Shown: positions 8,305 through 19,026 of the stretch, in pieces
Numbering within the stretch: position 1 is the stretch's first letter
Layout: every line of letters begins with the position of its first letter
NCBI RefSeq assembly: GCF_001636055.1
Contig: NZ_CP011789.1
Location: forward strand, 1,736,001-1,800,000
DNA from: Pseudomonas putida
GTDB taxonomy: Bacteria > Pseudomonadota > Gammaproteobacteria > Pseudomonadales > Pseudomonadaceae
DNA length: 64,000 bases
Reading direction: 5' to 3'
Notes under the pieces: model-generated
Databases searched by the model: none
Told to the model about the DNA's origin: nothing
The model's input: the letters and a program-made list of their open reading frames with translations, nothing else
Translations under genes and position numbers: made by a program

Positions 8305-9114
8305 TCAGATGTGCAGGATGAATTCGCGAACCAGCTTGCTGCCAAAATAGGCCAGCATCAGCAGGCAGAAGCCCGCCAGGGTCCAGCGGATCGCCTTGTG
8401 CCCGCGCCATCCCAGGCGATTGCGCCCCCACAGCAGGACGCTGAACACGATCCAGGCCAGGCACGACAGCGAGGTCTTGTGTACCAGGTGCTGGGCGAAC
8501 AGGTTCTCGAAGAACAGCCAGCCGGAGATCAGCGAAAGCGACAGGAAGATCCAGCCCGCCCAGAGAAAGCCGAACAGCAGGCTTTCCATTGTTTGCAGTG
8601 GAGGGAAGTTGCGGATCAGCCCCGAGGGATGCTTGTGCTTGAGCTGGTGGTCCTGGAGCAACAGCAGCAACGCCTGGACCACGGCGATGGTGAACAGGCC
8701 GTAGGCGAGGATCGACAGCAGGATATGCGCCAGGATGCCGGGTTCTTCATTGACCAGCGGCACGGTGCCCGCCGGTGCGAACTGGGCCAGCAGCGCCGTC
8801 ACTGCCCCCAGCGGGAACAGCAGCACCAGCAGGTTCTCCACCGGAATGCTCAGGCAGGCGAGCAGCGTCAGGGCGATCACCGCGGTGGCGATCAGGCTGG
8901 CGGCGCTGAAGAAGTCGAGGCTCAGGCCCAGCGGGGTGAGCAACTGGAAGAACAGGGCGCAGGTCTGTGCGACAACGGCAATCACGCCCAGCAGGCCGAG
9001 CAGGCGTTTGTCGACCTTGGCACCCTGTGCCAGGCGCGAACCTTGATAGGCCGTCGCGGCAATATAAAGGATGGCTGCGATCAGGTTGGGGATGAGGCTG
9101 GGTGAGGAGAGCAT
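8305..9114 (-). CDS. CcsA/YpjD-like inner-membrane protein (cytochrome c assembly family)
   Basis: 269 residues starting MLSSPSLIPNLIAAIL, with about eight hydrophobic helices. The ATG at 9114 is chosen because AGGA lies just upstream and the first helix follows at once. It resembles the CcsA/CcmC-type cytochrome assembly protein YpjD, including the region GILAHILLSILAYGLFTIA and a C-terminal LAWIVFSVLLWGRNRLGWRGHKA. The WWD haem-handling motif of true CcsA is not obvious, so haem export is doubtful. It precedes the CorB-like gene and is divergent from ffh. Confidence 0.85.
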   Translation of the reverse strand: MLSSPSLIPNLIAAILYIAATAYQGSRLAQGAKVDKRLLGLLGVIAVVAQTCALFFQLLTPLGLSLDFFSAASLIATAVIALTLLACLSIPVENLLVLLFPLGAVTALLAQFAPAGTVPLVNEEPGILAHILLSILAYGLFTIAVVQALLLLLQDHQLKHKHPSGLIRNFPPLQTMESLLFGFLWAGWIFLSLSLISGWLFFENLFAQHLVHKTSLSCLAWIVFSVLLWGRNRLGWRGHKAIRWTLAGFCLLMLAYFGSKLVREFILHI

Positions 9115-9287
9115 AGGTCCTGGTAGGCGAGCCCTTAAAGGAGGGGAGTTTGGCATAGAACGCGGTTGCCTAGGAAGACTGCAGACCGCCTCGGCCTTTT
9201 CGCGGCCAGTCCTGCTCCTGCAACCCCTGAGTTTCGTGGGCGCGGGCTGCCCGCGAACGGCCCCCCGATCACCGCTCGGCACCAAGG

Positions 9288-9316
9288 TGTGCGCCACCGC
9301 CGCTCTCCGTTATAAT
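9288..9316 (+). promoter_or_regulatory. Putative sigma70 promoter of ffh
   Basis: A perfect TATAAT at 9311-9316 lies about 85 nt before the ffh ATG, in the ffh/ypjD-like divergent gap. The -35 at the expected place (9288-9293, TGTGCG) is weak. Confidence 0.5.
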
Positions 9317-9400
9317 GCGCGGCTTGCTGTGCCCTTCGCGTGTGGATATCCGCCAGGGCACCTGAACAACCTCGGCTTTATTGGGCCTGAAAGGATCACC

Positions 9401-10777
<1,377 letters not shown>

Positions 10778-11016
10778 CCGAATCCGCTTGGTCGCCTTGA
10801 TAGGCGGCCAGGCAGACCCCGCCTTGGCGGGAAAGCGCCGCAAAACAGCGGCTTAAGCGGCAGGTCTGGATTGCTTTGCATGGCTCTTGCGAAAAAGCCA
10901 TTTGCAAATGTCCGTGTATTCCCTGAGAATATGCGGCCTTTTGGGCACCCGTGTGCCTATTTGGCATTCAGATTTGCAGCACTGACTGCAGTACCGACTA
11001 TAGGAACGATGTTCAC
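10778..11016. other. ffh-rpsP intergenic region
   Basis: 239 bp. The first half holds GC-rich inverted repeats (CCGCCTTGGCGGG near 10820, CCGC...GCGG near 10840-10865) that could end ffh transcription but lack a U-tract. The second half is AT-richer and should carry the rpsP operon promoter; no hexamer pair is convincing. No gene seen. Confidence 0.45.
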
Positions 11017-11268
11017 ATGGTAACCATTCGTCTGGCCCGTGGCGGCTCGAAAAAGCGCCCTTTCTACCACCTGACCGTGACCAACTCGCGTAACGCCCGT
11101 GACGGCCGTTTCGTTGAGCGCGTTGGCTTCTTCAACCCGATCGCCTCGGGCGCCGAAGTCAAGCTGTCGGTCAACCAGGAACGCGTCACCTACTGGCTGA
11201 GCCAGGGCGCGCAGCCGTCTGAGCGTGTTGCTCAGCTGCTGAAGGACGCTGCCAAGGCTGCTGCCTGA
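11017..11268 (+). CDS. rpsP: 30S ribosomal protein S16
   Basis: 83 residues, [21 protein letters not shown] onward, the canonical S16 length and sequence. AGGAAC is about 11 nt before the ATG. First gene of the conserved rpsP-rimM-trmD-rplS operon; rimM begins 5 nt after its stop. Confidence 0.98.
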   Translation: MVTIRLARGGSKKRPFYHLTVTNSRNARDGRFVERVGFFNPIASGAEVKLSVNQERVTYWLSQGAQPSERVAQLLKDAAKAAA

Positions 11269-11273
11269 GCAGT

Positions 11274-11810
11274 ATGAACGCGACGCCAGAAAAGGCTGAC
11301 GACCTCATCGTCGTTGGCAAGATTTTTTCGGTTCACGGCGTTCGCGGCGAGGTGAAGGTGTATTCCTTTACCGATCCGATTGAAAACCTGTTGGATTATC
11401 CGCGCTGGACGCTTCGGCACGAAGGCAAGGTAAAGCAGGTCGAGCTGGTCAACGGTCGTGGCTCCCAGAAGGGCCTGGTCGTGAAACTGAAAGGCCTCGA
11501 CGATCGCGATGAAGCCCGTCTTCTGAGCGGTTACGAAATCTGCATTGCGCGGAGCCTTTTGCCCAACCTGGCCGCCGACGAGTACTACTGGTACCAGTTG
11601 CAGGGCCTGAAGGTCATCAACCAGGACGAACAACTGTTCGGCAAGGTCGATCACCTGTTGGAGACCGGTGCGAACGATGTAATGGTGGTCAAGCCTTGCG
11701 CAGGCAGCCTGGATGATCGCGAGCGTCTGTTGCCCTATACGGAGCAATGTGTGCTGGCAATCGACCTGGAAGCAGGTGTGATGCGAGTCGAATGGGACGC
11801 GGATTTCTAG
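11274..11810 (+). CDS. rimM: Ribosome maturation factor RimM
   Basis: 178 residues: N-terminal RimM beta-barrel (IVVGKIFSVHGVRGEVKVYSFTDP) and C-terminal PRC-barrel (about 100-178; YYWYQLQGLKVI, VMVVKP). It binds ribosomal protein S19 and helps mature the 30S head. Second gene of the operon; trmD follows after 3 nt. Confidence 0.97.
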   Translation: MNATPEKADDLIVVGKIFSVHGVRGEVKVYSFTDPIENLLDYPRWTLRHEGKVKQVELVNGRGSQKGLVVKLKGLDDRDEARLLSGYEICIARSLLPNLAADEYYWYQLQGLKVINQDEQLFGKVDHLLETGANDVMVVKPCAGSLDDRERLLPYTEQCVLAIDLEAGVMRVEWDADF

Positions 11811-11813
11811 ACG

Positions 11814-12566
11814 ATGGGTAACCTTCGAGTAGAAGTCGTCACGTTGTTCCCCGAGATGTTCTCGGCCATCACGGAGTACGGCATTACCAGTCGTGCGGTG
11901 AAACAGGGGTTGCTGCAAGTGACCTGCTGGAACCCACGGGACTACACCACTGATCGCCACCACACGGTGGATGATCGGCCGTTTGGCGGTGGTCCGGGCA
12001 TGGTGATGAAGATCAAGCCTCTGGAAGACGCCCTGGCCAGTGCCAGGCAGGCAACCGGAGCATCGGCGAAGGTGATCTACCTCTCGCCACAAGGCCGCAA
12101 GCTGACTCAGCAGGCGGTCAAAGGCCTGGCCGAACAGGAATCGTTGATCCTGATCGCCGGTCGTTATGAAGGCATCGACGAGCGTTTTATCGAAGCTCAT
12201 GTCGATGAGGAGTGGTCGATTGGTGACTATGTACTTTCCGGTGGCGAGCTGCCGGCCATGGTACTGATCGATGCGGTTACGCGGCTGCTGCCCGGAGCTT
12301 TAGGGCATGTGGACTCGGCGGAGGAAGACTCCTTCACCGATGGTCTGCTGGATTGCCCGCACTACACCCGACCTGAGGTGTATGCGGATCAGCGTGTACC
12401 CGACGTGTTGCTAAGTGGCAACCATGCACACATCCGGCGTTGGAGAATGAAGCAGTCCCTTGGTAGGACCTTCGAACGACGCGCCGATCTTCTGGAAAGT
12501 CGCTCGCTTTCTGGAGAAGAGAAGAAGCTGCTCGAGGAATACCTCCGCGAGCGGGACGATAGTTAA
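11814..12566 (+). CDS. trmD: tRNA (guanine-37-N1)-methyltransferase
   Basis: 250 residues, SPOUT-class enzyme making m1G37 in tRNAs reading CNN codons. Knot motifs are intact: [48 protein letters not shown]. The C-terminal tRNA-binding domain ends in [12 protein letters not shown]. It lies between rimM and rplS. Confidence 0.98.
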   Translation: MGNLRVEVVTLFPEMFSAITEYGITSRAVKQGLLQVTCWNPRDYTTDRHHTVDDRPFGGGPGMVMKIKPLEDALASARQATGASAKVIYLSPQGRKLTQQAVKGLAEQESLILIAGRYEGIDERFIEAHVDEEWSIGDYVLSGGELPAMVLIDAVTRLLPGALGHVDSAEEDSFTDGLLDCPHYTRPEVYADQRVPDVLLSGNHAHIRRWRMKQSLGRTFERRADLLESRSLSGEEKKLLEEYLRERDDS

Positions 12567-12608
12567 CGTATCGATGGTGGATCGAGTTATCCATCTTAGG
12601 AGCACAGC

Positions 12609-12959
12609 ATGACCAACAAGATCATCCAGCAGCTCGAAGCCGAGCAGATGAGCAAGGAAATCCCGACCTTCGCACCAGGCGACACCATTGTCGTTCAGGT
12701 TAAAGTGAAGGAAGGCGATCGCTCGCGTCTGCAGGCGTTCGAAGGCGTTGTTATCGCCAAGCGTAACCGCGGTCTGAACAGCGCTTTCACCGTGCGCAAG
12801 ATCTCCAGCGGCGTTGGCGTAGAGCGTACCTTCCAGACCTACAGCCCACAGATCGACAGCCTGGCCGTGAAACGTCGTGGTGACGTGCGTAAAGCCAAGC
12901 TGTACTACCTGCGCGACCTGTCCGGCAAAGCCGCTCGCATCAAGGAAAAACTGTCCTGA
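12609..12959 (+). CDS. rplS: 50S ribosomal protein L19
   Basis: 116 residues, canonical length; [18 protein letters not shown] and RVFEGVVI-like [14 protein letters not shown] are typical, with the C-terminal [26 protein letters not shown] precedes the ATG. Last gene of the operon, followed by a clear terminator. Confidence 0.98.
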   Translation: MTNKIIQQLEAEQMSKEIPTFAPGDTIVVQVKVKEGDRSRLQAFEGVVIAKRNRGLNSAFTVRKISSGVGVERTFQTYSPQIDSLAVKRRGDVRKAKLYYLRDLSGKAARIKEKLS

Positions 12960-13000
12960 GTGCAGTTTGACCGGTGGCTTCGGCCACCTGGCGAGAGAAA

Positions 13001-13024
13001 AAGCAGCCTTCGGGCTGCTTTTTT
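13001..13024 (+). terminator. Rho-independent terminator of rpsP-rplS operon
   Basis: AAGCAGCC-TTCG-GGCTGCTT followed by a T run. A second TTCG-loop hairpin (GGTGGC-TTCG-GCCACC, 12973-12988) precedes it. Confidence 0.9.
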
Positions 13025-13096
13025 GCATTCTGTGGTATTGGTGTTGCCTGCTTCGCGGGTCGCTCCGCTGCCATTCCCTTGCAAAGTGAGTACCCC

Positions 13097-13510
13097 ATGA
13101 CTACCACCCCAAGAGATCAGGAAATCCAGCGGCGTACCGAGCTGTCGATCACTCGCGTGACCAAGGCCGTTTTCCCCAACACCACCAACCACCACAACAC
13201 CTTGTTCGGCGGCACCGCGCTGGCCTGGATGGACGAGGTGTCGTTCATCGCCGCTACGCGTTTCTGTCGCCTGCCGCTGGTGACCGTGTCCACTGACCGC
13301 ATCGACTTCAAGCACCCGATCCCGGCGGGCTCGATCGTCGAGCTGGTTGGCAGCGTGATCAAGGTGGGCAATACCAGCTTGCAGGTGCAGGTCGATGTGT
13401 TCGTCGAGAACATGTACCTCGACGGCCGCGAGCGTGCGATTCATGGGGTTTTCAGCTTCGTCGCCATCGACGAGGACAAGCGGCCGGTGCCAGTACTGGC
13501 CCAGGCCTGA
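13097..13510 (+). CDS. Acyl-CoA thioesterase, hotdog fold (YciA/BACH-like)
   Basis: 137 residues, a single hotdog domain. The family region NHHNTLFGGTALAWMDEVSFIAA includes the N-H-x-x-L-F-G-G motif and the catalytic Asp. It hydrolyses acyl-CoA thioesters, probably as a hexamer; chain-length preference unknown. The ATG at 13097 is preceded by GTGAG only, a weak ribosome site. It follows the rplS terminator, so it must have its own promoter. Confidence 0.85.
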   Translation: MTTTPRDQEIQRRTELSITRVTKAVFPNTTNHHNTLFGGTALAWMDEVSFIAATRFCRLPLVTVSTDRIDFKHPIPAGSIVELVGSVIKVGNTSLQVQVDVFVENMYLDGRERAIHGVFSFVAIDEDKRPVPVLAQA

Positions 13511-13529
13511 GTTCTCCAGTGCGCGCCCT

Positions 13530-13587
13530 TTCGCGGGTAAACCCACCGGTGCTACGCGATCCCTGTAGGAGCGGGTTTACCCGCGAA
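13530..13587. repeat. REP inverted pair
   Basis: TTCGCGGGTAAACCC (13530-13544) and its exact reverse complement (13573-13587) flank 28 nt, between the thioesterase gene and xerD. Confidence 0.85.
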
Positions 13588-13658
13588 GAGGCCGATACAG
13601 ACAACAATTATGCGTCTGTGAAACACTAGCCCACTTTCAACACCCAGCAGCCCTCCGA

Positions 13659-14555
13659 ATGCCCGCCCTGGACCACCCCCTGATCGATCAGTTTCTCGAT
13701 GCCCTCTGGCTGGAAAAAGGCCTGTCCGACAACACCCGCGTGTCCTACCGCAGCGACCTGGCCCTGTTCAATGGCTGGTTGCAGGAGCGTGGCGTGACGT
13801 TGCCCGATGCAGGTCGCGATTCGATCCTCGACCACCTTGCCTGGCGCTTCGATCAGGGTTACAAGCCGCGTTCCACTGCACGTTTTCTCTCTGGAGTGCG
13901 TGGTTTTTATCGTTATCTGCTGCGGGAAAAGCTCATAGGTGTCGACCCGACCTTGCAGGTCGATATGCCGCAACTGGGTAGGCCTTTGCCCAAGTCCCTG
14001 TCGGAAGCGGATGTCGAAGCGTTGCTCAAGGCGCCGGACCTGGCCGAAGCCATCGGCCAGCGCGACCGCGCCATGCTCGAGGTGCTCTACGCCTGCGGCC
14101 TGCGGGTCACCGAGCTGGTGAGCCTGACTCTCGATCAGGTCAACCTGCGCCAGGGCGTGCTGCGGGTGATGGGCAAGGGCAGCAAGGAGCGCCTGGTGCC
14201 GATGGGCGAGGAGGCGGTGCTGTGGATCGAGCGCTACCTGCGTGACGGTCGGGCCGAGCTGCTCAACGGGCGTCCCAGCGATGTGCTGTTCCCCAGCCTG
14301 CGGGGCGAGGAAATGACCCGCCAGACCTTCTGGCATCGCATCAAGCATCACGCCCGCGTGGCGGGGATCGACAAGCCGCTGTCACCGCACACCCTGCGCC
14401 ATGCTTTCGCTACGCATCTGCTCAATCACGGGGCCGACCTGAGGGTGGTGCAGATGCTGTTGGGGCACAGCGACCTTTCCACCACGCAGATCTACACCCA
14501 CGTCGCCAAGGCTCGTTTGCAGCAGTTGCACGCCCAGCATCATCCGCGTGGATGA
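13659..14555 (+). CDS. xerD: Site-specific tyrosine recombinase XerD
   Basis: 298 residues, the E. coli XerD length. N-terminal SAM-like core-binding domain (1-100) and catalytic domain with all residues at the expected places: Arg149, Lys173, His244, Arg247, His270 and nucleophile Tyr279 (TTQIYTH). With XerC it resolves chromosome dimers at dif under FtsK control. It is followed by dsbC, the usual order. Confidence 0.97.
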   Translation: MPALDHPLIDQFLDALWLEKGLSDNTRVSYRSDLALFNGWLQERGVTLPDAGRDSILDHLAWRFDQGYKPRSTARFLSGVRGFYRYLLREKLIGVDPTLQVDMPQLGRPLPKSLSEADVEALLKAPDLAEAIGQRDRAMLEVLYACGLRVTELVSLTLDQVNLRQGVLRVMGKGSKERLVPMGEEAVLWIERYLRDGRAELLNGRPSDVLFPSLRGEEMTRQTFWHRIKHHARVAGIDKPLSPHTLRHAFATHLLNHGADLRVVQMLLGHSDLSTTQIYTHVAKARLQQLHAQHHPRG

Positions 14556-14709
14556 ATGATTTTCATGTTCCGCCCGGCGGCCATCAGACAGTGATTTCGC
14601 TGCGGCCTGATGTGGTAGGCTTGAGCGGTTTGCACCAGGGACCGCCCGGTCGCCGCGATTTTTCCGCAGGCGACGTCCTCCGGTCCCCGTCCGCCTTCAG
14701 GAGTACCCC

Positions 14710-15471
14710 ATGCGCGTGACCCAGATTTTTGCCGCCGCCGCCCTGGCGCTGGCCAGTACCTTTGCCGTTGCTGCGGCCACCGACGTCACTGCCGGTGCCG
14801 AGCAGGCCATTCGCAACACACTCAAGACCCTGGAATTGGAAGTACCGATCGAAAGCGTCGCCAGCAGCCCGGTCGGCGGCTTGTACGAAGTCAAGCTGCA
14901 GGGCGGTCGCGTGCTCTATGCCAGCGCAGACGGCCAGTTCGTCATGCAGGGCTACCTGTACCAGATCCAGGATGGCAAGCCGGTCAACCTGACCGAGAAA
15001 ACCGAACGCCAGGGTATCGCCAAGCTGATCAACGGTATTCCTGCGGCTGAAATGGTGGTCTACCCGGCCAAGGGCGAAACCAAATCGCACATCACCGTGT
15101 TCACCGACACGACCTGCCCGTACTGCCACAAGCTGCACGCCGAAGTGCCAGAGCTGAACAAGCGCGGTATCGAAGTGCGCTATGTCGCCTTCCCGCGCCA
15201 GGGCCTGGGCTCGCCGGGTGACGAGCAGTTGCAGGCCGTCTGGTGCTCCAGCGATCGCCGTGCGGCGATGGACAAGATGGTCGACGGCAAGGAAATCAAG
15301 GCGGCCAAGTGCGCCAACCCGGTCAGCAAGCAGTTCCAGCTCGGCCAGTCGATCGGTGTCAACGGCACGCCAGCGATCGTGCTCGAAAGCGGCCAGGTGA
15401 TCCCGGGCTACCAGCCGGCACCGCAGGTGGCCAAGCTGGCCCTGGCCGGCCAGGCGCAAGCCGCCAAGTAA
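14710..15471 (+). CDS. dsbC: Periplasmic disulfide isomerase DsbC
   Basis: 253 residues: signal peptide (about 1-22), N-terminal dimerisation domain, linker, and C-terminal thioredoxin-like domain with active site Cys136-Pro-Tyr-Cys139 and the cis-proline loop GVNGTPAIVL. It rearranges wrong disulfides and is kept reduced by DsbD. TTCAGGAGTACCCC precedes the ATG. The xerD-dsbC-hom-thrC order is conserved in Pseudomonas. Confidence 0.96.
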   Translation: MRVTQIFAAAALALASTFAVAAATDVTAGAEQAIRNTLKTLELEVPIESVASSPVGGLYEVKLQGGRVLYASADGQFVMQGYLYQIQDGKPVNLTEKTERQGIAKLINGIPAAEMVVYPAKGETKSHITVFTDTTCPYCHKLHAEVPELNKRGIEVRYVAFPRQGLGSPGDEQLQAVWCSSDRRAAMDKMVDGKEIKAAKCANPVSKQFQLGQSIGVNGTPAIVLESGQVIPGYQPAPQVAKLALAGQAQAAK

Positions 15472-15553
15472 TTCATTCAATACGCCGTCGTCATGGGGTG
15501 ACGGCATGTTTCACGGTCGGCGCAGGTGCCGGCCGTTCAATGGGGAGTTCACA

Positions 15554-16858
15554 GTGAAACCGGTCAAAGTAGGCATCTGTGGGTTGGGGACCGTCGGTGG
15601 CGGTACCTTCAATGTACTTCAGCGCAACGCCGAGGAGATTGCCCGCCGTGCCGGGCGCGGTATTGAAGTGGCTCAGATTGCCATGCGCTCGCAGAACCCG
15701 AACTGCCAGATTACCGGTACCCCCATTACCGCTGATGTGTTCGAAGTCGCGACCAACCCCGAAATCGACATCGTCATCGAGCTGATCGGTGGCTACACCA
15801 TTGCACGCGATCTGGTGCTCAAGGCCATCGAGAACGGCAAGCACGTGGTCACCGCCAACAAGGCGCTGATTGCCGTGCACGGCAACGAAATTTTCGCCAA
15901 GGCCCGTGAAAAGGGCGTGATCGTGGCCTTCGAGGCGGCAGTTGCCGGCGGTATCCCGGTGATCAAGGCGATCCGCGAAGGCCTGTCGGCCAACCGCATC
16001 AACTGGTTGGCCGGGATCATCAACGGCACCGGCAACTTCATCCTCACCGAAATGCGTGAAAAGGGCCGTGCCTTCCCTGACGTGCTGGCCGAAGCCCAGG
16101 CGCTGGGTTACGCCGAAGCCGACCCGACCTTCGACGTCGAGGGCATCGATGCTGCGCACAAGCTGACCATCCTGGCCTCCATCGCCTTTGGTATTCCGCT
16201 GCAGTTCGACAAGGCCTACACCGAGGGCATCACCCGCCTGACCACTGCCGATGTCAACTACGCCGAAGCCCTGGGCTATCGCATCAAGCACCTGGGCGTG
16301 GCCCGCCGTACCGCCGACGGCATCGAGCTGCGCGTGCACCCGACGCTGATCCCGAGCGACCGCCTGATCGCCAACGTCAACGGCGTGATGAACGCGGTGA
16401 TGGTCAACGGTGATGCTGCAGGGTCTACGCTTTATTACGGTGCCGGTGCCGGCATGGAGCCGACCGCTTCGTCGGTGGTCGCCGACCTGGTCGACGTGGT
16501 GCGTGCCATGACCTCCGACCCGGAAAACCGCGTTCCGCACCTGGCCTTCCAGCCGGATTCGTTGTCGGCGCACCCGATCCTGCCGATCGAGGCTTGCGAA
16601 AGTGCCTACTACCTGCGTATCCAGGCCAAGGATCACCCAGGCGTGCTGGCCCAGGTCGCCAGCATCCTGTCCGAGCGTGGCATCAACATAGAGTCGATCA
16701 TGCAGAAGGAAGCCGAGGAGCAGGACGGCCTGGTGCCGATGATCCTGCTGACGCATGGCGTGGTCGAGCAGCGTATCAACGATGCTATCGTCGCCCTTGA
16801 AGCCCTGCAGGATGTGGTCGGCAACGTCGTGCGCATCCGCGTCGAACAGCTCAATTAA
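15554..16858 (+). CDS. hom: Homoserine dehydrogenase
   Basis: 434 residues from a GTG start (MKPVKVGICGLGTVGGGTF), chosen because GGGGAG lies 8 nt upstream and the dinucleotide-binding fold starts at once. It converts aspartate semialdehyde to homoserine. Visible parts are the NAD(P) Rossmann fold, the catalytic core (INGTGNFILTEM, ALGYAEADPTFDVEGIDAAHK) and a C-terminal ACT domain (about 350-434; AKDHPGVLAQVASILSERGI) for threonine feedback. Monofunctional, not fused to aspartokinase. thrC follows. Confidence 0.97.
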   Translation: MKPVKVGICGLGTVGGGTFNVLQRNAEEIARRAGRGIEVAQIAMRSQNPNCQITGTPITADVFEVATNPEIDIVIELIGGYTIARDLVLKAIENGKHVVTANKALIAVHGNEIFAKAREKGVIVAFEAAVAGGIPVIKAIREGLSANRINWLAGIINGTGNFILTEMREKGRAFPDVLAEAQALGYAEADPTFDVEGIDAAHKLTILASIAFGIPLQFDKAYTEGITRLTTADVNYAEALGYRIKHLGVARRTADGIELRVHPTLIPSDRLIANVNGVMNAVMVNGDAAGSTLYYGAGAGMEPTASSVVADLVDVVRAMTSDPENRVPHLAFQPDSLSAHPILPIEACESAYYLRIQAKDHPGVLAQVASILSERGINIESIMQKEAEEQDGLVPMILLTHGVVEQRINDAIVALEALQDVVGNVVRIRVEQLN

Positions 16859-16866
16859 TTCAGCGG

Positions 16867-16886
16867 CGGGCCGCGACGGCGGCCCG
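16867..16886 (+). other. GC hairpin in hom-thrC gap
   Basis: CGGGCCGC-GACG-GGCGGCCCG-type stem of 8 bp with a 4-nt loop in the 52-bp gap. There is no T run, so it may slow but not terminate; an RNA-stability or processing role is possible. Confidence 0.4.
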
Positions 16887-16910
16887 CGCCCAGAACCGAA
16901 GGTTTGCACA

Positions 16911-18320
16911 ATGCGCTATATCAGTACTCGCGGCCAGGCGCCGGCCCTGAATTTCGAAGACGTCCTGCTGGCTGGCCTTGCCAGTGATGGCGGCCTGTAC
17001 GTGCCGGAGAACCTGCCGCGCTTCACCCAGGAAGAGATCGCATCCTGGGCCGGCCTGCCGTACCACGAACTGGCCTTCCGGGTGATGCGCCCGTTCGTCA
17101 CCGGCAGCATCGCCGACGCCGACTTCAAGAAGATCCTGGAGGAAACCTACGGTGCCTTCGCCCATGCCGCGGTGGCGCCGCTGCGCCAGTTGAACGGCAA
17201 CGAGTGGGTGATGGAGCTGTTCCACGGCCCAACACTGGCGTTCAAGGACTTTGCCCTGCAACTGCTTGGCCGTCTGCTCGACCACGTGCTGGTCAAGCGT
17301 GGCGAGCGCGTGGTGATTGTCGGCGCCACCAGCGGCGATACCGGTTCTGCCGCCATCGAAGGCTGCCGCCGTTGCGACAACGTTGACATCTTCATCCTGC
17401 ACCCGCACCAGCGTGTGTCGGAAGTTCAGCGTCGGCAGATGACCACCATCCTCGGTGACAACATCCACAACATCGCCATCGAAGGCAACTTCGACGACTG
17501 CCAGGAAATGGTCAAGGCCAGCTTCGCCGATCAGTCCTTCCTCAAGGGCACTCGCCTGGTGGCGGTCAACTCGATCAACTGGGCGCGGATCATGGCCCAG
17601 ATCGTCTACTACTTCCATGCAGCACTGCAGTTGGGCGGCCCGGCGCGCTCGATCGCGTTCTCGGTCCCGACCGGCAACTTCGGCGACATCTTTGCCGGTT
17701 ACCTGGCACGCAACATGGGCCTGCCGATCAGCCAACTGGTGGTGGCCACCAACCGCAACGACATCCTGCACCGCTTCATGAGCGGCAACCAGTACGTCAA
17801 GGATGCCCTGCACCCAACGCTGTCGCCGTCGATGGACATCATGGTCTCGTCCAACTTCGAGCGCCTGCTGTTCGATCTGCACGGTCGCAACGGTGCCGCG
17901 ATCGCCGAGTTGATGGCCAACTTCAAGCAAGGTGGCGGTTTCAGCGTGGAGCAGGATCGCTGGACCGAGGCGCGCAAGCTGTTCGACTCCCTGGCGGTGA
18001 GCGACGAGCAGACCTGCGAGACCATCGCCGAGGTGTTCAAGGCCACCGGCGAAGTGCTTGATCCGCATACCGCAATCGGCGTCAAAGCCGCTCGTGAGTG
18101 CCGTCGCAGCCTGGACACGCCGATGGTGGTCCTGGGCACCGCGCATCCGGTCAAATTCCCCGAAGCGGTGGAGAAGGCCGGTGTCGGCAAGGCCCTCGAG
18201 TTGCCGGCGCACTTGAGCGACCTGTTCAGCCGCGAGGAGCGTTGCACGGTCCTGGCCAATGACCTGAAGGCGGTCCAGGCCTTCGTCAGCCAGCACGGCA
18301 ACCGCGGCAAGCCGCTGTAA
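16911..18320 (+). CDS. thrC: Threonine synthase
   Basis: 469 residues, PLP-dependent, makes threonine from O-phosphohomoserine. N-terminal MRYISTRGQAPALNFEDVLLAGLASDGGLY is diagnostic; the PLP lysine is in GPTLAFKDFALQLLG and the phosphate loop in VGATSGDTGSAAIEG. The start has GAAGG upstream. Co-directional with hom, completing the threonine branch. Confidence 0.97.
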   Translation: MRYISTRGQAPALNFEDVLLAGLASDGGLYVPENLPRFTQEEIASWAGLPYHELAFRVMRPFVTGSIADADFKKILEETYGAFAHAAVAPLRQLNGNEWVMELFHGPTLAFKDFALQLLGRLLDHVLVKRGERVVIVGATSGDTGSAAIEGCRRCDNVDIFILHPHQRVSEVQRRQMTTILGDNIHNIAIEGNFDDCQEMVKASFADQSFLKGTRLVAVNSINWARIMAQIVYYFHAALQLGGPARSIAFSVPTGNFGDIFAGYLARNMGLPISQLVVATNRNDILHRFMSGNQYVKDALHPTLSPSMDIMVSSNFERLLFDLHGRNGAAIAELMANFKQGGGFSVEQDRWTEARKLFDSLAVSDEQTCETIAEVFKATGEVLDPHTAIGVKAARECRRSLDTPMVVLGTAHPVKFPEAVEKAGVGKALELPAHLSDLFSREERCTVLANDLKAVQAFVSQHGNRGKPL

Positions 18321-18344
18321 TACGCGGCACTCGAGAGCATTGGG

Positions 18345-18385
18345 CGGGGCAAGTCGGAACATCGGCTTGCCCCGTTTGCGTTTGA
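18345..18385 (+). terminator. Probable terminator after thrC
   Basis: CGGGGCAAG (18345-18353) pairs with CTTGCCCCG (18366-18374), followed by TTTGCGTTT. The stem resembles a REP half, so this may be a REP used as terminator. Confidence 0.55.
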
Positions 18386-18507
18386 GCGGTTCTTTTAATT
18401 ACAGAATCATCCTTCGTCTTTTCAGGCTTTTCCTATTTGAGTCCCTATGCTGCTTTTCTAGAGTGGGCGCCCTGTCCATCAGGGCTCGCAGCCCTCAGGA
18501 GCGGCTC

Positions 18508-18948
18508 ATGCACCGGCTCAACATTCTTATCGTCCAGTCTCATCCCGCCCAGCAGATCGCTTTGCACCAGGCCTGCAATGCCCTGGGGGTTTTCAACGTG
18601 CGCATTGCCTGCGATCTGGCCAGCGCCAAGGCAAGCATGGCGCAGATGCAAGCCTTGGACATGCTCATCATCGACCATGGCATGCCGGCGCTGAGCGCCC
18701 AGGCACTGTTGAAGCACGTGACCCGGCAAGGCCATGCGCGTGCGCTACTGTTCGTCGGACAGCCCCCTGTGCGCGGCCCTGATCTCGCTGTCGAGGCCCA
18801 GCGTCAGGGGCAGTGGGTTATTGCCCAATTGCCCTGGCCGTTGTCGATCAGGGGGTTGCAGGCGGCATTGCAGCGGCTGCGTCGGCCGCCGCGCAGGTAC
18901 TCCGGGCGGGATATCGAAACGGTCATGTTGCCCACGCATGCTCGCTGA
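18508..18948 (+). CDS. Orphan degenerate receiver-domain protein
   Basis: 146 residues, MHRLNILIVQSHPAQQIAL onward, preceded by CAGGAG. It has the layout of a CheY-like receiver (ILIVQ strand, helix, LDMLIIDHGMPALSA with Asp56 at the phosphoryl position) but the acidic metal pocket normally DD after strand 1 is Gln10-Ser11, and the conserved K-P near strand 5 is L-P (IAQLPWP). The C-terminus (about 118-146) is Arg-rich with no DNA-binding domain. It is probably a pseudo-receiver working by protein contact. No kinase is adjacent. Function unknown. Confidence 0.65.
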   Translation: MHRLNILIVQSHPAQQIALHQACNALGVFNVRIACDLASAKASMAQMQALDMLIIDHGMPALSAQALLKHVTRQGHARALLFVGQPPVRGPDLAVEAQRQGQWVIAQLPWPLSIRGLQAALQRLRRPPRRYSGRDIETVMLPTHAR

Positions 18949-19026
18949 TACAGACGCGTGCGGGCGAACTTTCCGAAGTGCCTGGCGGTCAGTTCCGATA
19001 GGTCCCCGACAAAGCGAGTACGCCGG

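Noticed and set aside
7258..9105. A 615-codon plus-strand open frame opposite the CorB-like and CcsA-like genes
   Set aside because: Gln-rich shadow of two real membrane proteins; no ribosome site or family.
9241..9260. REP-like GCGGGCTGCCCGCGAA in the ffh upstream gap
   Set aside because: A single short half-element; too little to call a separate repeat with confidence.
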